Positions 46,354 through 58,391 of a stretch of 64,000 nt of DNA are shown in pieces. This DNA is from Rhizophagus clarus (Eukaryota > Glomeromycota > Glomeromycetes > Glomerales > Glomeraceae). Below the pieces are notes generated by a model, which was not told where the DNA came from, did not search any database, and was given only the letters and a program-made list of their open reading frames with translations. Location: contig BLAL01000051.1 of the NCBI GenBank assembly GCA_015698045.1, positions 124,001 through 188,000 on the forward strand, given 5' to 3'. Position numbers and translations under genes: made by a program. The stretch's first letter is position 1. Every line of letters starts with the position of its first letter.

Positions 46354-48103
46354 AATACGCTTTATTTTGGTTATAGAATGTTAAATTGCTACTTGATGAA
46401 ATCACAAGTAAAAAATAATTTTACTGAGGTCGCACAAATCATAAAATCGTCATAGGTTCTGCAGATTAGAGATGTTAAACCCAAAACAACCAAAACGAAC
46501 TTTTACTTAATGATCAAACATATATGTAATTCACATGAAAAATTATCGAATATAAATATCACACTCCTAGTAAATACAGAATTGAAATAGTTTTGGGCCT
46601 TTTGGGGTCATTTAATTATCGAACACTTCTCTTTGTGAAATAAAATTAATAAAATAAAATAAAATAAATAGGTTTAGTTTATAAAAATTATTTCTAATTA
46701 GAGAAGACTGGAAAAAAGGTACGGATAACAGAATCATTTATATTTATGATACACTAATTTTAGTTCATTTATAAATGAACTATTGTTTAAAAAGTCGTTT
46801 TTCATTATTTTCGAATCCTTTATTGAACAAAATACGTTTTAACGATGTACTTAGGTAGAGCCGAATTTTTAATTTCATCTATTTAGATGGAACATTACAA
46901 ATTCAAGTGTCAAAAGTTATATTAAAATGAAATACAAAGACAGAGTTTTTATGCGAAATTAAGAAGTAATTTTACAACAACTTATGAAATCAAAGGTATA
47001 TGTAAAGCCGTAGTTGAATTGTTTAATTTACTTTTAATTTATATAGATTGAAAATTCTAAGCATGAATACGCATCAAGAGTCAAGACCCTATAAAAAATT
47101 TTCATCCGAATATCTCCATTATTTCTCCGTGTTTTCTGTAAAAATTTCGTAATAATGATACATTCACTGATATCTGTGTTAGCGAGATGAAAATTTCCAT
47201 AATTTAAGACTATAATTTCCATGAATATGATCCATTTATTGAAAAAACATGGAAAGATAAAACACAGATTATATTTTTACAGGAAGAGGGTAAGATGTTA
47301 ATTTTAAATGATATTCTTTAAAATTGAAATCTAATACTTTATTTAGAGATTGGGTCAAAGAACAAGAGAACAGATAAGAAACGGTGTTAGGAATGGTATA
47401 GTAAATATGAAAGTAATTATTTTGATTTAATATATATTATGAAAGAAAATGATAATTAAAAATTTTTTAGAAATTAGTGTAACTAACGAAGCAAATAAAG
47501 AAATAAAGAACAATAAATCATGTGTATGATGTAAGTATTACGGGAAAGTTACTTGCATTATGTCAAAGTTGTAGAAAGAAAGGATAATTTAAATTGCGGA
47601 TATGAAACAAGATTCTATTAGGTAGCTATTAAAGAACTTTTCACGCATTTAGGTTTTATTGCACATTTAGGTCCATTTATTGATATGTCGTATTGCCGAA
47701 CGCAGATGAATGTACATGTTAGTAAAGTTCACACTTCGTAAGATAAATGGAATTTAAATGTATTTAAATGTTATACAATTCTTAAATAAAAGAAATCTTG
47801 TTAAGAATTTTTGAATAAAATAACTTCATAAAAGAAAACAGTTAAAATTTATTTGGTAAATAATAAACGTATTATGTAAAAGCGATAAATGATAAAATCA
47901 AATTCAAAGAATAAAATATCATTTCTTTAATTGTTGAAAACAATAGCTTACATCAGGAAATTTTTTCAGAAGATATACATCGATAATTATCACTTTATCG
48001 ATAAATATCGTATTTATAAATCGATGGTCAACATAATGTGATAATATTCGATAATTATCTCATAATTATACAACGATATTTAACTTTTTCTAAAATAATC
48101 GTA
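46354..48103 (+). other. Decayed coding-like DNA
   Basis: Fragments on the plus strand, e.g. TTYEIKGICKAVVELFNLLL near 46978, GKLLALCQSCRKKG near 47547 and LFTHLGFIAHLGPFIDMSYC near 47637, look protein-like but are split by stops and frame changes. I recognise no family. A minus-strand frame at 47034-47222 is a shadow. Confidence 0.35.
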
Positions 48104-48475
48104 CTGATAATTTGCGATATTGACAATTATCGAAAATAATCTTGACGATGATTTGCGATGTTAGCAATTATCGAAAATAATCGCACTGATAATTTGCGAT
48201 GTCGACAGTTATCGAAAATAATCGCACTGATAATTTGCGATATTGACAATTATCGAAAATAATCTTGACGATGATTTGCGATATTGACAATTATCGAAAA
48301 TAATCTTGACGATGATTTGCGATATTGACAATTATCGAAAATAATCGCACTGATAATTTGCGATATTGACAGTTATCGAAAATAATCGCACTGATAATTT
48401 GCGATATTAACAATTATCAAAAATAATCTCAACGATGATTTGCGATATTGACAATTATCAAAAATAATCAAGTTA
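48104..48475. repeat. 41-base tandem repeat, about 9 copies
   Basis: Period 41 bases: TTGCGATATTGACAATTATC, then GAAAATAATC, then CTTGACGATGA or GCACTGATAA variants. It begins about 90 bases downstream of the Plavaka transposase stop codon, so it may be the subterminal repeat region of that element. Two sub-variants alternate. Confidence 0.9.
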
Positions 48476-48566
48476 AATCCATTATTTATTGTTTCATTAA
48501 TAAATCATAAAACGCACTCATATACAAATGAATACTAAGAATATTAATCTAATTTTATTTTACACC

Positions 48567-51446
48567 TTAAAAAATATACGTATTAACAAAATATTCATTT
48601 TCACAGTTATTTCTTGGTATAATGTGAACTGACATATCAACTGAATCTAAGTAAACACATGTATATTGATCAGTTAGCCATAATCTTGGACAGTCGTATA
48701 TGATCTCTTCTTCTTGTACTTCTTCATACCATCGTAACAAAGCAAGATTTACTGGCTCTTTTAAACCTTTTGCAGAAAATTCCAATAATAAAAGTGCCTA
48801 AATTTAATTCAGTTAATAACATGTCATCATGACAAAAATCTTAATAAAAAATTTTAAGCATATCATACCTTTCCATACCACGCAGTTTCTTCGGAAGAGA
48901 CTACTACATCACTGAACCATTCATTACCATAAAAGGTTCCTGCTGTTCAGATAATATCAGTTGATTCAACAGCTACACTAGAATATATTTTAAAATGCCC
49001 AGATTCATAATCATATTCTAACTCATTTTCCGTCAAAAACTCTTCAAAACCTGCATGAAGGTTATCAAACCCTTCTTTATACAGATGATGGATATCAGTG
49101 TCTTGTTTTATTTTAGAAACTGTTGTTTCAATTTCAGTAAATTTGAACTTCCATAAAAGATTTTGAAATCCACTAGATCTCCTTATCGTAGGTTTTTTTT
49201 GTTTCAAGGCTAAATATTGACATCACACCTATCGTATCAAATTTAAATTAATTGATTAAAATAGATTATAACGAAACAGATCATATAACATTACCGTAGT
49301 TAACATTTGTGGAACATAATTTCTTTTATTTGTCATTCGATATGGAGTTTTAACGCTCTTCTTATGCAAAGTTTCATATGTTTCTGTTGACATCCCATTC
49401 ATCGAACCATAAAGTCGAATTGACAGAATTACATAATAACGAAGCACGTGAAGTTTAGGTATTTTACAGCGACTTGGAGAATATTCGGCAAATATCGTTA
49501 CAAATTCTTGACAGAATTCAGTTATTAACGTCTAGTAATAGTAGTAATAAATTTTTAAAAAACTGAAATTAAATACTAATTAAAGATTTGGTTTAGAATT
49601 AATAATCGATATTTACCTCTAATTCTGTTAACTCGGTATCCGTAAATGACTCCTGACGCAACTTCATATACATTACCAAATATTTATGAAAAATGTTGCA
49701 CAGTCTCTTACATGGTATTCCACCTTCTTTATAATCATCGTATAAATTATCTATAATGAAAATAATCACTTTCATTATATTACGATAATCATTGGCAGTA
49801 AATTTAGATATATTTTCCAATCTGTTTTTTAATATTATTAAGCCTGGATATCGTGGCATTGCGCACAATCTGTGGTCCATATCTTTTACTGCTCTATTGC
49901 TGACCTTTCAGTGTAACAATTCACGAGTAAATTCTATGAGATACTTTGTTACTCTAAGGTCGAGTAAATGCATACGATCTGGAGCAGTCGCCTTATAAAT
50001 ATTAAAATCGTCAAAATCCCAAAAATAATTAAACTCCTTATGAATCGAAAATTCACTTGCTTGATTCTCACTAATAGCTAGTTTCATCTTTTCTGGAGTT
50101 CGTAAATCAATATGAGATAATGCCATATTATTAAGATCTTTGTTATTTATCAAGCAATAATAACATGATCGTTTAGAAGTTGATGGAAGATATGTTGCGG
50201 TAAATGCTCCTGCTTCCGCCATATCAGTAAGGATAACCGATAATTTTGGTGTAAATGGATGTATTTTATTTTGAACAACTAAATACATGTCATTTTGATT
50301 CATTATCGGCGATAATAATATTCGGAGACATCTCTGAAAAACGAGTCTCTGTAATCTTCGGAAAGACTCAGAATTCCTTGTAGTATTATCTTTTGCTTTC
50401 AATTTTGGCAAATAACCAACAAGTACTTTAGCGTTAGGTTTATTTCGCTGCCAATTTGGTATATTTCCGAGTGAAATATATATAGGATGTTCAGAAGTTT
50501 TGCCCAGATGATCACAAGTTGTGGAATCGGCGTAGATTATTATCGATAATAATTTGTTATCGACAGGAATTTTATTTTCCGTGATATACCACCAATTACT
50601 TTCGAATTATTCACCATAAGTCTTAATCAATGTATTGTGATTTTTATACTTAAAAACAAATTCTTCATTCATTTCGGATTGAAGAAGCAGAACTTTAATT
50701 CCATGAATTATCGGTTGATAATAAAAAGAATAATCTTTATCCTGGAATTTCGTGATAAGGACTTTTTTGAATTTCATATAAAGAAATTCGTTAACATCAA
50801 GAAATCTACGACTTTCCTTAGTATTTATTGGTAATGGGTTTTTTTCGGCCTCTTGTCTGCTTTTATTGATTAACTTAATTATCCTATCACCGCAAGAATT
50901 AGATAATTGATATTCCATAACAATTTCTATGAATTCACGATAAATGTCATTCGGCCATTCAGTGTTAGGTGGAAGTGTTTTGTCTCTTATTGCATCATCT
51001 AGTGTGGTCCCACAAAAATCTTCAGCATCGATAGATAACGAGTATGTTAAGTCAACTTCATTATCCTCATTATCGTCGTCATCAAATTCACCACTTTCCT
51101 CATCTGACTCATCGTTGTCATCAAATTCCCCACTTTCCTCATCCGACTCTTCAGAAATTTGTAAATTTTCATGAGATTCTACAGGTTGTTCTAATGTTAT
51201 TTTCGATTCAGATTCGTCATCTTTCATTGAAAGATCATCATCCCAGAGACCGGATTCTTCATGATATGGCACTTTTGATACTTCTTTATCATCATCATCC
51301 CAAAGATCAGGTTCTTCGTGTGGCATGTTTGATTGAAAGGTTACTTCTTCATCTTCGTCAATATATTGATGCTTGTCCGAAATATGTCATTTTAATGCAT
51401 AAGTTGACGAAAAAGTACATGAACAATATGAACATTTATAGGTCAT
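48567..51446 (-). pseudogene. Plavaka transposase
   Basis: From MTYKCSYCSCTFSSTYALK (C2H2 finger completed by HISDKH) through an acidic linker (EEPDLWDDDD), then IIYADSTTCDHLGKTSEHPI, YISLGNIPNWQR, KVLVGYLPKLKA, FTPKLSVILTDMAEAGAFTA, APDRMHLLDLRVTKYLIEF, MDHRLCAMPRYPGLIILKNR, FCQEFVTIFAEYSPSRCKIP with YETLHKKSVKTPYRMTNKR, and NEWFSDVVVSSEE at the end. This order is the family standard. GT-AG introns are likely near 49608-49533 and in the 3' part. In-frame stops: TGA inside the zinc finger (LK-stop-HISDKH), TAA after TYGE, TGA after ELLH and TGA before TAGTFYGNEW. Three of four are TGA where Arg fits. Probably inactive but otherwise complete. Confidence 0.9.
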
Positions 51447-51649
51447 TTTGAGTGATTTTAGCGATAGTGAACGGAACCAAATTTTATGAAAGTGAATTTG
51501 TTGCCTGAACAAAACTAGTAAAAACGGAATTTATTGCCTGAACAAAACCAAAAAACGATGTAATATATATATTTCATTATTTCAGCTTTACTAGTAGTAG
51601 ACGACGATCAGTTTTATTAGTAAACAATACAAATATTTTTAGACTTTTC

Positions 51650-52090
51650 TTAATTGTATTGTTGATCTATTTAATTTTTGAGTACAACAATTAAATATGC
51701 ATCGTTATATCTCGATTAATTGTATTGTTTTGTATTGTTAAATTTTCAAATAATTTATTTAATTTTGAGTAATTGAAAGAGATCGATACCATTTACTACT
51801 ATGATTGGATATTTTCAGTTAACTAATGTGCATTGTTACCGTATCCCTCGAATTTATTTACAAATAATTAATATGCATCGTTATTTCTCGAATTTATTTA
51901 CAATTAACTAATATACATTGTTATTCCTCGAATTCATTTAATTTTGAGTACAATTAACTAATATGCGTTGTTATCCCTTGTTTAATCCATTTAATTTTGA
52001 GTACAATTAACTAATATGCATCGTTATAATATTTTAATTATGCATTACAATTAATAACGCGTCGCTATAATAATTTAATTAGTATACATT
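51650..52090. repeat. Imperfect tandem repeats beside the Plavaka gene
   Basis: Words ACAATTAACTAATATGCAT, CGTTATTTCTCGAATT and AATTTTGAGT recur at about 50-base spacing four to six times. Likely the 5' subterminal repeats of the Plavaka element. Confidence 0.6.
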
Positions 52091-52397
52091 ATAATTATTT
52101 ACGCATCACATCGAGTTTTACTGATCTAAATAGTTTATCAAACTTTAGAAAAGTTTATATATAGGATACTTTTCCAACCTTTTTTTAAACTTTTTTTATC
52201 TCTGATTTTACATTTAAATCTTCTTCAATCCTTTTTCGTCCGCTTCTTCTTCAATCCTTTTTCATCTGCTTCTTCTTCAATCCTTTTTCGTTCGCTCCTT
52301 TTTCCACTTTATACTAAATTTTTCTTCGCTCTTCTTTAGTCTAACCATTTATATCTTTCTTTTTTTACTAATTTGTTTCAAACCTTTTTTTAAAAAA

Positions 52398-52860
52398 ATG
52401 CCAAAAAAATGAAAATATTCCACTAGAGCTAACAAAGATAAACAGTCTCAGGAATCAAATAACGAATATAATAATGAACAAGAAGGCCCAAGAAAAATCG
52501 TAAAGCGGAAAGATACTTCGCAAGCTAAAGAGCCTGCTAAAGAATCAGATACTATTAGTTCACAAGCTAAAGAGACAGCCAAAAAATCAGATACTAGTAA
52601 CCAGGGATTAGATAGTGATCAAGAAGAAATGGAAGTAGTAGCGGAATCTTCGCAAACTACACCACTAACAGAAGGTAATGATCCATATATATTTATTATG
52701 ATTTGTTAGATATTATGTTAATAAACCTTTCATAATCAATCATTTATTTTTTAGATAACACTCGAAGGATAAAGGAATATATTTCTAAACAACTCAAAAC
52801 ATCACTGGTCAAAATCGATGCTAACGGATACATATCGGGTACCCGATATGTGTAATATAT
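52398..52860 (+). pseudogene. Disordered Ser/Glu-rich protein gene, cut by a palindromic insertion
   Basis: Exon 1 (52398-52674): MPKK, TGA, KYSTRANKDKQSQESNNEY, repeats of SQAKE-AKESDT type, an acidic end (DQEEMEVVAESSQTT), and a GTAATG donor in phase 1. Exon 2 from 52755 after TTTTTTAG joins in frame: DNTRRIKEYISKQLKTSLVK, IDANG, and then runs into the palindrome cluster at 52830, where it ends. The TGA at codon 5 sits where Arg would continue the basic MPKK-KYSTR start, possibly a nuclear signal. Downstream exon-like pieces at 54588-54850 could be its continuation. Family not recognised. Confidence 0.5.
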
Positions 52861-53170
52861 TTGTAGGATATGTGTATGATATTTGATAATAATACACATA
52901 TCGGGTACCCGATATGTGTATTGTTTATGCGGAAATTCGGTGATACATATTACAGTTATCGCACAAGTATTCACACATATCGGGTAGTTATAATATCGGG
53001 CACATATCATTTATTTACTGTATACCCGATATATTGTAATAAATATCGTATAAATATCGTATACCAATCATACATTTATCAGATAGCACCGATAATTATT
53101 TTATAGCTGTCCGATATGGACATATTTTGGTACCCGATATGAACACGATAAAGTTCAAGTACATATACCG
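52830..53170. repeat. Cluster of ATATCGGGTACCCGATAT palindromes
   Basis: Perfect palindromes at 52830-52851 (22 bases) and 52891-52922 (32 bases), both centred on GGTACC, plus half-sites TACCCGATAT, CACATATCGGG and diverged versions up to 53170. The cluster may be a small element with palindromic ends or a set of dimeric binding sites. It interrupts the coding exon ending near 52829. Confidence 0.85.
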
Positions 53171-54587
53171 GGCAGTATAATATTTTTAATAATTCAGGCA
53201 AAAATTATAGAATTTATATTATAATTTGTAATTTATATATATTTTTTCAGATTAATTTATAATTTTAACTCAAAATTTATTTTTAATTAAAAACAAAAAA
53301 TATGAATTACAATCTATGTAAAATCAATACTACATTTATGTAAAATCAAATCTAAATTCAATAAATTGCGAATAAATCTATATTATATAAATCAATTATA
53401 CTGTAAGTGGCATACTAACGAAATTAGATTTCACTTGTTCGCTTACTTATTTTCATTATATTCAAATTTGATCATTAAACGAAAGTAACATTATTAGTAA
53501 CAGGTTGTTAGAAAAGGAACAATAATAAAAAAGAATATTAGTAGAAGAAAAAGAAATAGTTAGTAGTAAAAAATGTTAGTAGGAAAGAAATAAAATAAAT
53601 AAAAATTAGTAGAAGAAAATAATTAGTAGAAATTATAGAAGAAAGAAACAGTAGAAGAAAGAAAATAGAAAAATAATGTACAAGTACCCTACAACTTCAT
53701 CCCTAGGTAGTCAAAAATCTCAGGTAGTTCCAGACCACAGCAAACATGAAAGATAACTATATATATACAATAGCAATGAAGAAAAATATTAGATAGTGGA
53801 AACGTTAGTAAAATTTAAGAAAAGTAAATGATAGAAAATTCAGATATGTTAATAAGAGAAGTATTAGTAAAAGGAAGAAAGAAACGTTAGCAAGAGGACG
53901 TTAATAGAAAATATTTATAATCATATGAAAAGAGAAGTGTAGCGTTAATAAAAAATATACTTTATGTGTTCTTTTCCTGAATATAATAAAGAAAAAAATG
54001 TAAAAAAACGTCGTTAAAGAGAAGTGTAACATTAATAAAAAAATATACCTTGTGTGTTTTTACGTGTTAATTTGATAATATTGTAAAAAAAAGAAAGCGG
54101 TTACAGACTTACAGTAAGCGAAAAAATTAAAGAGAAAAAAGAAAAAAAAAATAAAATGACAATATAAACAAATAATTAAATCATGTGATCATTAAATAAT
54201 AAGTTGATTATAATTGGTCAACATTTGAACAGTTACACAAATTTTAAACAATATATTTTATCATATAGTACAGTATAATAACGAATGAAAGAATATAAAA
54301 TATAGCAATAAAATTAATAAAAATTTTGCATTTTATGCATTTTACATATAATTCTGAAAAGGGTGTACCGGTTATCTATATATTTTATTTATCATTTTTT
54401 GCTACGATAATATTATCATCGTTAATATCACGAATCTTACTTTCACCTTTTAGCGTACAATCTGCAATAAAGAAGCAGAACTATTCTGGTCCGTAACCGT
54501 ATCATGCGCAAAAATTTATTTTCTTGATCTTGTACGACTTAAAAATGAATTTCTTAAAATATTAATACTAATCTTTTTTTTTAACAG
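53171..54587. other. Non-coding, purine-rich in part
   Basis: From about 53490 to 53690 TTAGTAGAAGAAA-type words recur. The remainder is AT-rich without a gene. Confidence 0.5.
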
Positions 54588-54850
54588 CAAGTCATAGTGA
54601 TCGTGGTGATCGTAGTGGTCATGGTAGTCATAGAGGTCGTGGAGGTCGTGGTCATAAAGGCGATGATGATATCGACGATGGGTAAAATTTTATTAATCAA
54701 ATTTAAATTATCACTTAAAATATTATTATTTTAATTTTTTTTTTATAAGTACGACATTATCCTTTCTGACAGAGATGATGGCAACGACAATGAGCTTATA
54801 GATGACTTTGCGAAGCAGATAACATGTACATACACCTTTTTCAAAATTAT
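54588..54850 (+). other. RGG-like exon and acidic exon
   Basis: 54588-54681 follows a T-rich tract and AACAG and reads SHSDRGDRSGHGSHRGRGGR, GHKGDDDIDDG before GTAAAA. A following piece from about 54751 reads DIILSDRDDGNDNELIDDFA. Gly/Arg/His repeats of this kind occur in RNA-binding or disordered proteins. The two pieces do not join in phase with the donor I chose, so the structure is uncertain. They may be 3' exons of the gene at 52398. Confidence 0.4.
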
Positions 54851-55069
54851 ATGTAAAATGCAAAAATGCAAAATTTTTATCAATTTGTATTGCTATTTTT
54901 TATTTTACAGATTATAAATATATCTTTTAATAAAATTCAAATTTTTCAGTTTATACTATACGATAAAAATTTATTAGCGAAACGAGTGAAATAAAAAAAT
55001 TGAAAATTTGCCGTATTAGGTACTTTTGAAAGTTAAAACAATGCCGATGGAAACCTAAAAGTGCTAAAA

Positions 55070-56500
55070 GTGAGGTATATATATATATATTAGTTATAGG
55101 AATAACTAAAGTAAGTAATTAATAGTTAGTATTGGCGAATAGCTGACGAAGGATAAAAGGCGACAAAGTATTGACTGATGATGAAATAATAAGATAGTGT
55201 ATAGACAAGTAACGATACTCAGTCCCATACATATCTTAGGAGGCTAGCCTATCGTGAATAACTCACTACAGAAGAATATGTATTTTATTTGCGCATATAC
55301 CTATAACACAAGGTATATAGATGGACCTGCCAGTGAAGGCACGTATGTTCAGGAAAGGTGAAGGAAGGGAATAAGATATAAATGATATTAATTACTTACC
55401 CTATTTTAGAGTAAAACAACGTGAAATATGAAAACGTTACGAAAAGAAGGACAGTAGAAGGACAGTAGAAGAAGATAGTAGAGAAAACCTAAAAAGAAGA
55501 AAGGGAAAGAATAGGGTTGGCAAGCGTTAGCAGAAGAATGGAAATACCGAGTATTTCAAATATGAAACAGTGAAATAACATAAAAGCGGCTGGGATCGCC
55601 CGACTGCTAACGCGTGATACGTATATTGCTTACAATCTGTCGAGGTGTGACGGCCTACCCCTTACATTAAAACCATTCAGCGCGAAGCATTGAATAGCGC
55701 ACTTGCCTTATAGAGCCCTAATGATATCAACACAAAGAAATTAAAATTATAAAATCTGGCAAAATTTGAAAGAAGTTTGCGGAGGTTGATGACGAGGATC
55801 ATAAGAAATGGAACGTTTTAAAGAAAGAAAGGCTCGCTTTAGATTAACCAGTTCACGACATTCTCTTTTATTGGGACGAAGACAGTTGAGTGATACGTTT
55901 AACATGACCTATAATAACAAAGAAAGGAAAATAAAAGGGTCATCCAGGAGTACTAGATGAGCAAGTATAAACGTCACAATATTCAACAACCGCGTACAAG
56001 TGTTTCGCAGGATCCTTTCAGGACTGGATGATAATAACCATCCTGAGCGTAAGACATTTATCTTTACAACGCGTCCGCAGTCACCCTTTAGAAATCAACT
56101 CAAGCAGCTATGACCAAATATGAACCACACTCACCTTTAGCAATATCCAAATAAACGTTGGCTTCTTTAACTTTTGTCTGAAACGGAGGGTAGATTTACG
56201 GTGAGAAGTAAAGGAACGTCTACAAGCCATGATTATTGAAGTCTGTAAAAAATATATAAATAAATAAAGGACGTAAAAGTTAGGAGGTGACATCTGGTTC
56301 GCATTCCATGTGACCCCAAGCCAACTATTCCTTGAACCCCACAGACTCCTAACTATCTTGTAAGCAGTATCATTAAAACTATGAAGCAATACTGGTATAT
56401 CGTGTATATTAGATTATTGGAATATTTAAGACAGTTTATCTTTAGTTAGACCGTAATCTTTATAATACGTGCAGTGACCAGCGTAAACTCAGGGAGCGCG
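55070..56500. other. Segment of higher GC content, unclassified
   Basis: Clearly less AT-rich than its surroundings, e.g. GTCGAGGTGTGACGGCCTAC near 55638 and GAGCGCGTGCTTACC near 56495. No long open frame with a domain; the minus-strand frame at 56108-56389 has no features. The change in composition suggests an inserted repeat of unknown class. Confidence 0.4.
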
Positions 56501-57046
56501 TGCTTACCTTTAACAAAGATATACAAGAAGGATATGAAAGCAATAGAGAGCGGAAAAAGAGTAAGAGAGTTATGGAAAAAATAGAAATAATATTTGAAGA
56601 AAAATATTTGTTAAAAGAGAGAAAAGAAGTTATTTTATATTTTTAAGATAAAACGCGACAAAAATTCAGGATATTTCATGATAATCTTAAGGAAAATAAC
56701 TTAATTGGTGATCAACAATGTGTTTGAAAACTAAATTAATATTAGTATAACATGACTAGTACAGTACATGACGGTTCCAAACTGGAATAAATATATCAAG
56801 TTGACTGTAATGTTGAATTTCAAACTGTAATTTAAATGATTTATAAAAAATTTCTTTTGAAGAACATTATCAATTTCTGTAAATTTCTTTTTCCATTCAA
56901 AAAGCCATCGAAAAGTTTATTTATATGAATTATAAAATATCATATCAAATGAAAATATCAAACCATTTAAAAACTTACTTATATAATAAAGCAATAAATA
57001 GTTTATTTATATTCATATTATATATATATTTTTTATAATTGATTAA
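56501..57046. other. Intergenic, nothing recognised
   Basis: AT-rich, no gene or repeat supported. Confidence 0.5.
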
Positions 57047-57189
57047 TTATAATACTAGCTCAAAAATATTTGCCCTGGCCAATTTTAAAATATATTTGTT
57101 AGCACAAATACGTCCAGCTTCTAATGCCTCGCTAGAAAGCTGTTGATGTTCATCAGAAAGCAAATGGATAATACAAAGAGGAAATTCAT
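57047..57189 (-). pseudogene. RPL10: Fragment of ribosomal protein L10 (uL16)
   Basis: After an acceptor-like tract ending AAATGTAG the sequence reads [18 protein letters not shown] then [20 protein letters not shown], matching the well-known VDEFPLC...[16 protein letters not shown] block of uL16. It then leaves the family sequence and stops at 57047. Only about 40 of some 215 residues are present. The preserved intron acceptor means it came from genomic DNA, not from a spliced transcript. The upstream part of the open frame (57277-57190) is intron-like. The parental gene must lie elsewhere. Confidence 0.8.
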
Positions 57190-57277
57190 CTACATTTGAA
57201 AAAAAAAAATTTGTAATAAAATTTTGAATAATTGAATTTATATACACACATATCGGTGGATTTATTTCATCATCCAA

Positions 57278-57739
57278 ATATATTAAATTTTGTTATACAA
57301 TGTATTATAAAAGTTAAAGATATGCAATATAATAATCCAAAAAAAGTGCGTACAATTTTAAAAAATGCAATTTAGGACGATTTTAATTTTGGCCAGAATT
57401 AACATAATTTTGGCTAGATTTAACATAATTTTGGCTAGATTTAATATACCGTAACTGGTAATATGATAGTAATGATATTTAGTCAAACAAAAAAGAAAAA
57501 AACTTTAACGTTACAATCTATAAAATCTATAATTACAAAGACAATTTCACATTTAATAATTTGTTGAATAATAATTAATATCACTATAAAAGAAAATTGT
57601 ATGAAAGAAATTATATTTTAATCAAAAGAAAAAAAATTACACCACAATGTATATATGATTTTATAAAAAAATTGAACCACAATTGCACAATTTTAACTGT
57701 AATATTAATGCTATAGTTCTGTACTAATTGCAAATGCAC
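57278..57739. other. Intergenic, nothing recognised
   Basis: AT-rich DNA with a short tandem TTTTGGCTAGATTTAA repeat near 57405-57445. Confidence 0.5.
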
Positions 57740-58330
57740 TGCAATATATAAGAATGGAAAATACAGTAAGAAAGGATGACAGAAGAATAAAGGAAAGAAG
57801 AGATAAATGAAAAGGGATGAAGGAAAGCAAAGATAATCAAAGAGAAATGAAGAAGGAACAAAAAAGATAAAGGATAGTGAAAAGGAATGAATGAAACAAA
57901 AAAAGAATAAAAATGAATAAGAAAACAAAAGGGAAATGAAAAGGAATAAAGGGAATGAAAAAAAAGCAACAAAAGAAGCCAAAGAGTAATGAGAGAAATA
58001 AAAAAGCAATGAAAGAAATCAAAGATCAATGAAAGAAATGGAAAAAGCAATGAAAGAAACCAATGATAAATTAAAGAAATGAAAAAAAGCAACGAAAGAA
58101 ACCAAAAATCAATGAAAGAAACCAAAAAGGCAATGAAAGAAACAATGACAAAAGGAACAAAAGATCAATGAAAGGAATAACAAAGGGAACCACAAAAGAT
58201 CAATGAAAGAACCATGGAAAGAAACGAAAGAAACAATGAAAAAAAGAAACAAAGAAACCATGAAAATAAGAGAAATAAAAAAATGAAAGAAAAGCCAGAA
58301 CACCCACCCATAGAAAAAAGAAAAAGAAAA
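57740..58330. repeat. Purine-rich degenerate repeat
   Basis: On the plus strand, CAATGAAAGAAA and ACCAAAAA words recur irregularly over 550 bases. The minus strand is therefore a pyrimidine-rich tract that yields several long F/S/L-rich chance frames. It may act as intron sequence of the exon series just upstream on the minus strand. Confidence 0.7.
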
Positions 58331-58391
58331 CGGTTAATATCATCTTAAAAGAAAAATAAAATAACAAGAGAAAGAGACGTAAAAGACTTAC

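Larger units (their letters stand above)
48104..52090 (-). mobile_element. Plavaka-type DNA transposon (approximate limits)
   Basis: Transposase gene at 51446-48567 flanked by tandem repeats on both sides (48104-48475 and about 51650-52090). Plavaka elements are CACTA-related and such elements often have subterminal repeats, so I take these as part of the element. I could not identify inverted ends or a target duplication, so the outer limits are estimates. Confidence 0.6.

Noticed and set aside
24631-51446. TGA as a sense codon (altered genetic code)
   Set aside because: The intact Myb/SANT-like gene ends normally at TGA, and all recoded cases lie in mobile or decayed genes where CGA-to-TGA mutation explains them.
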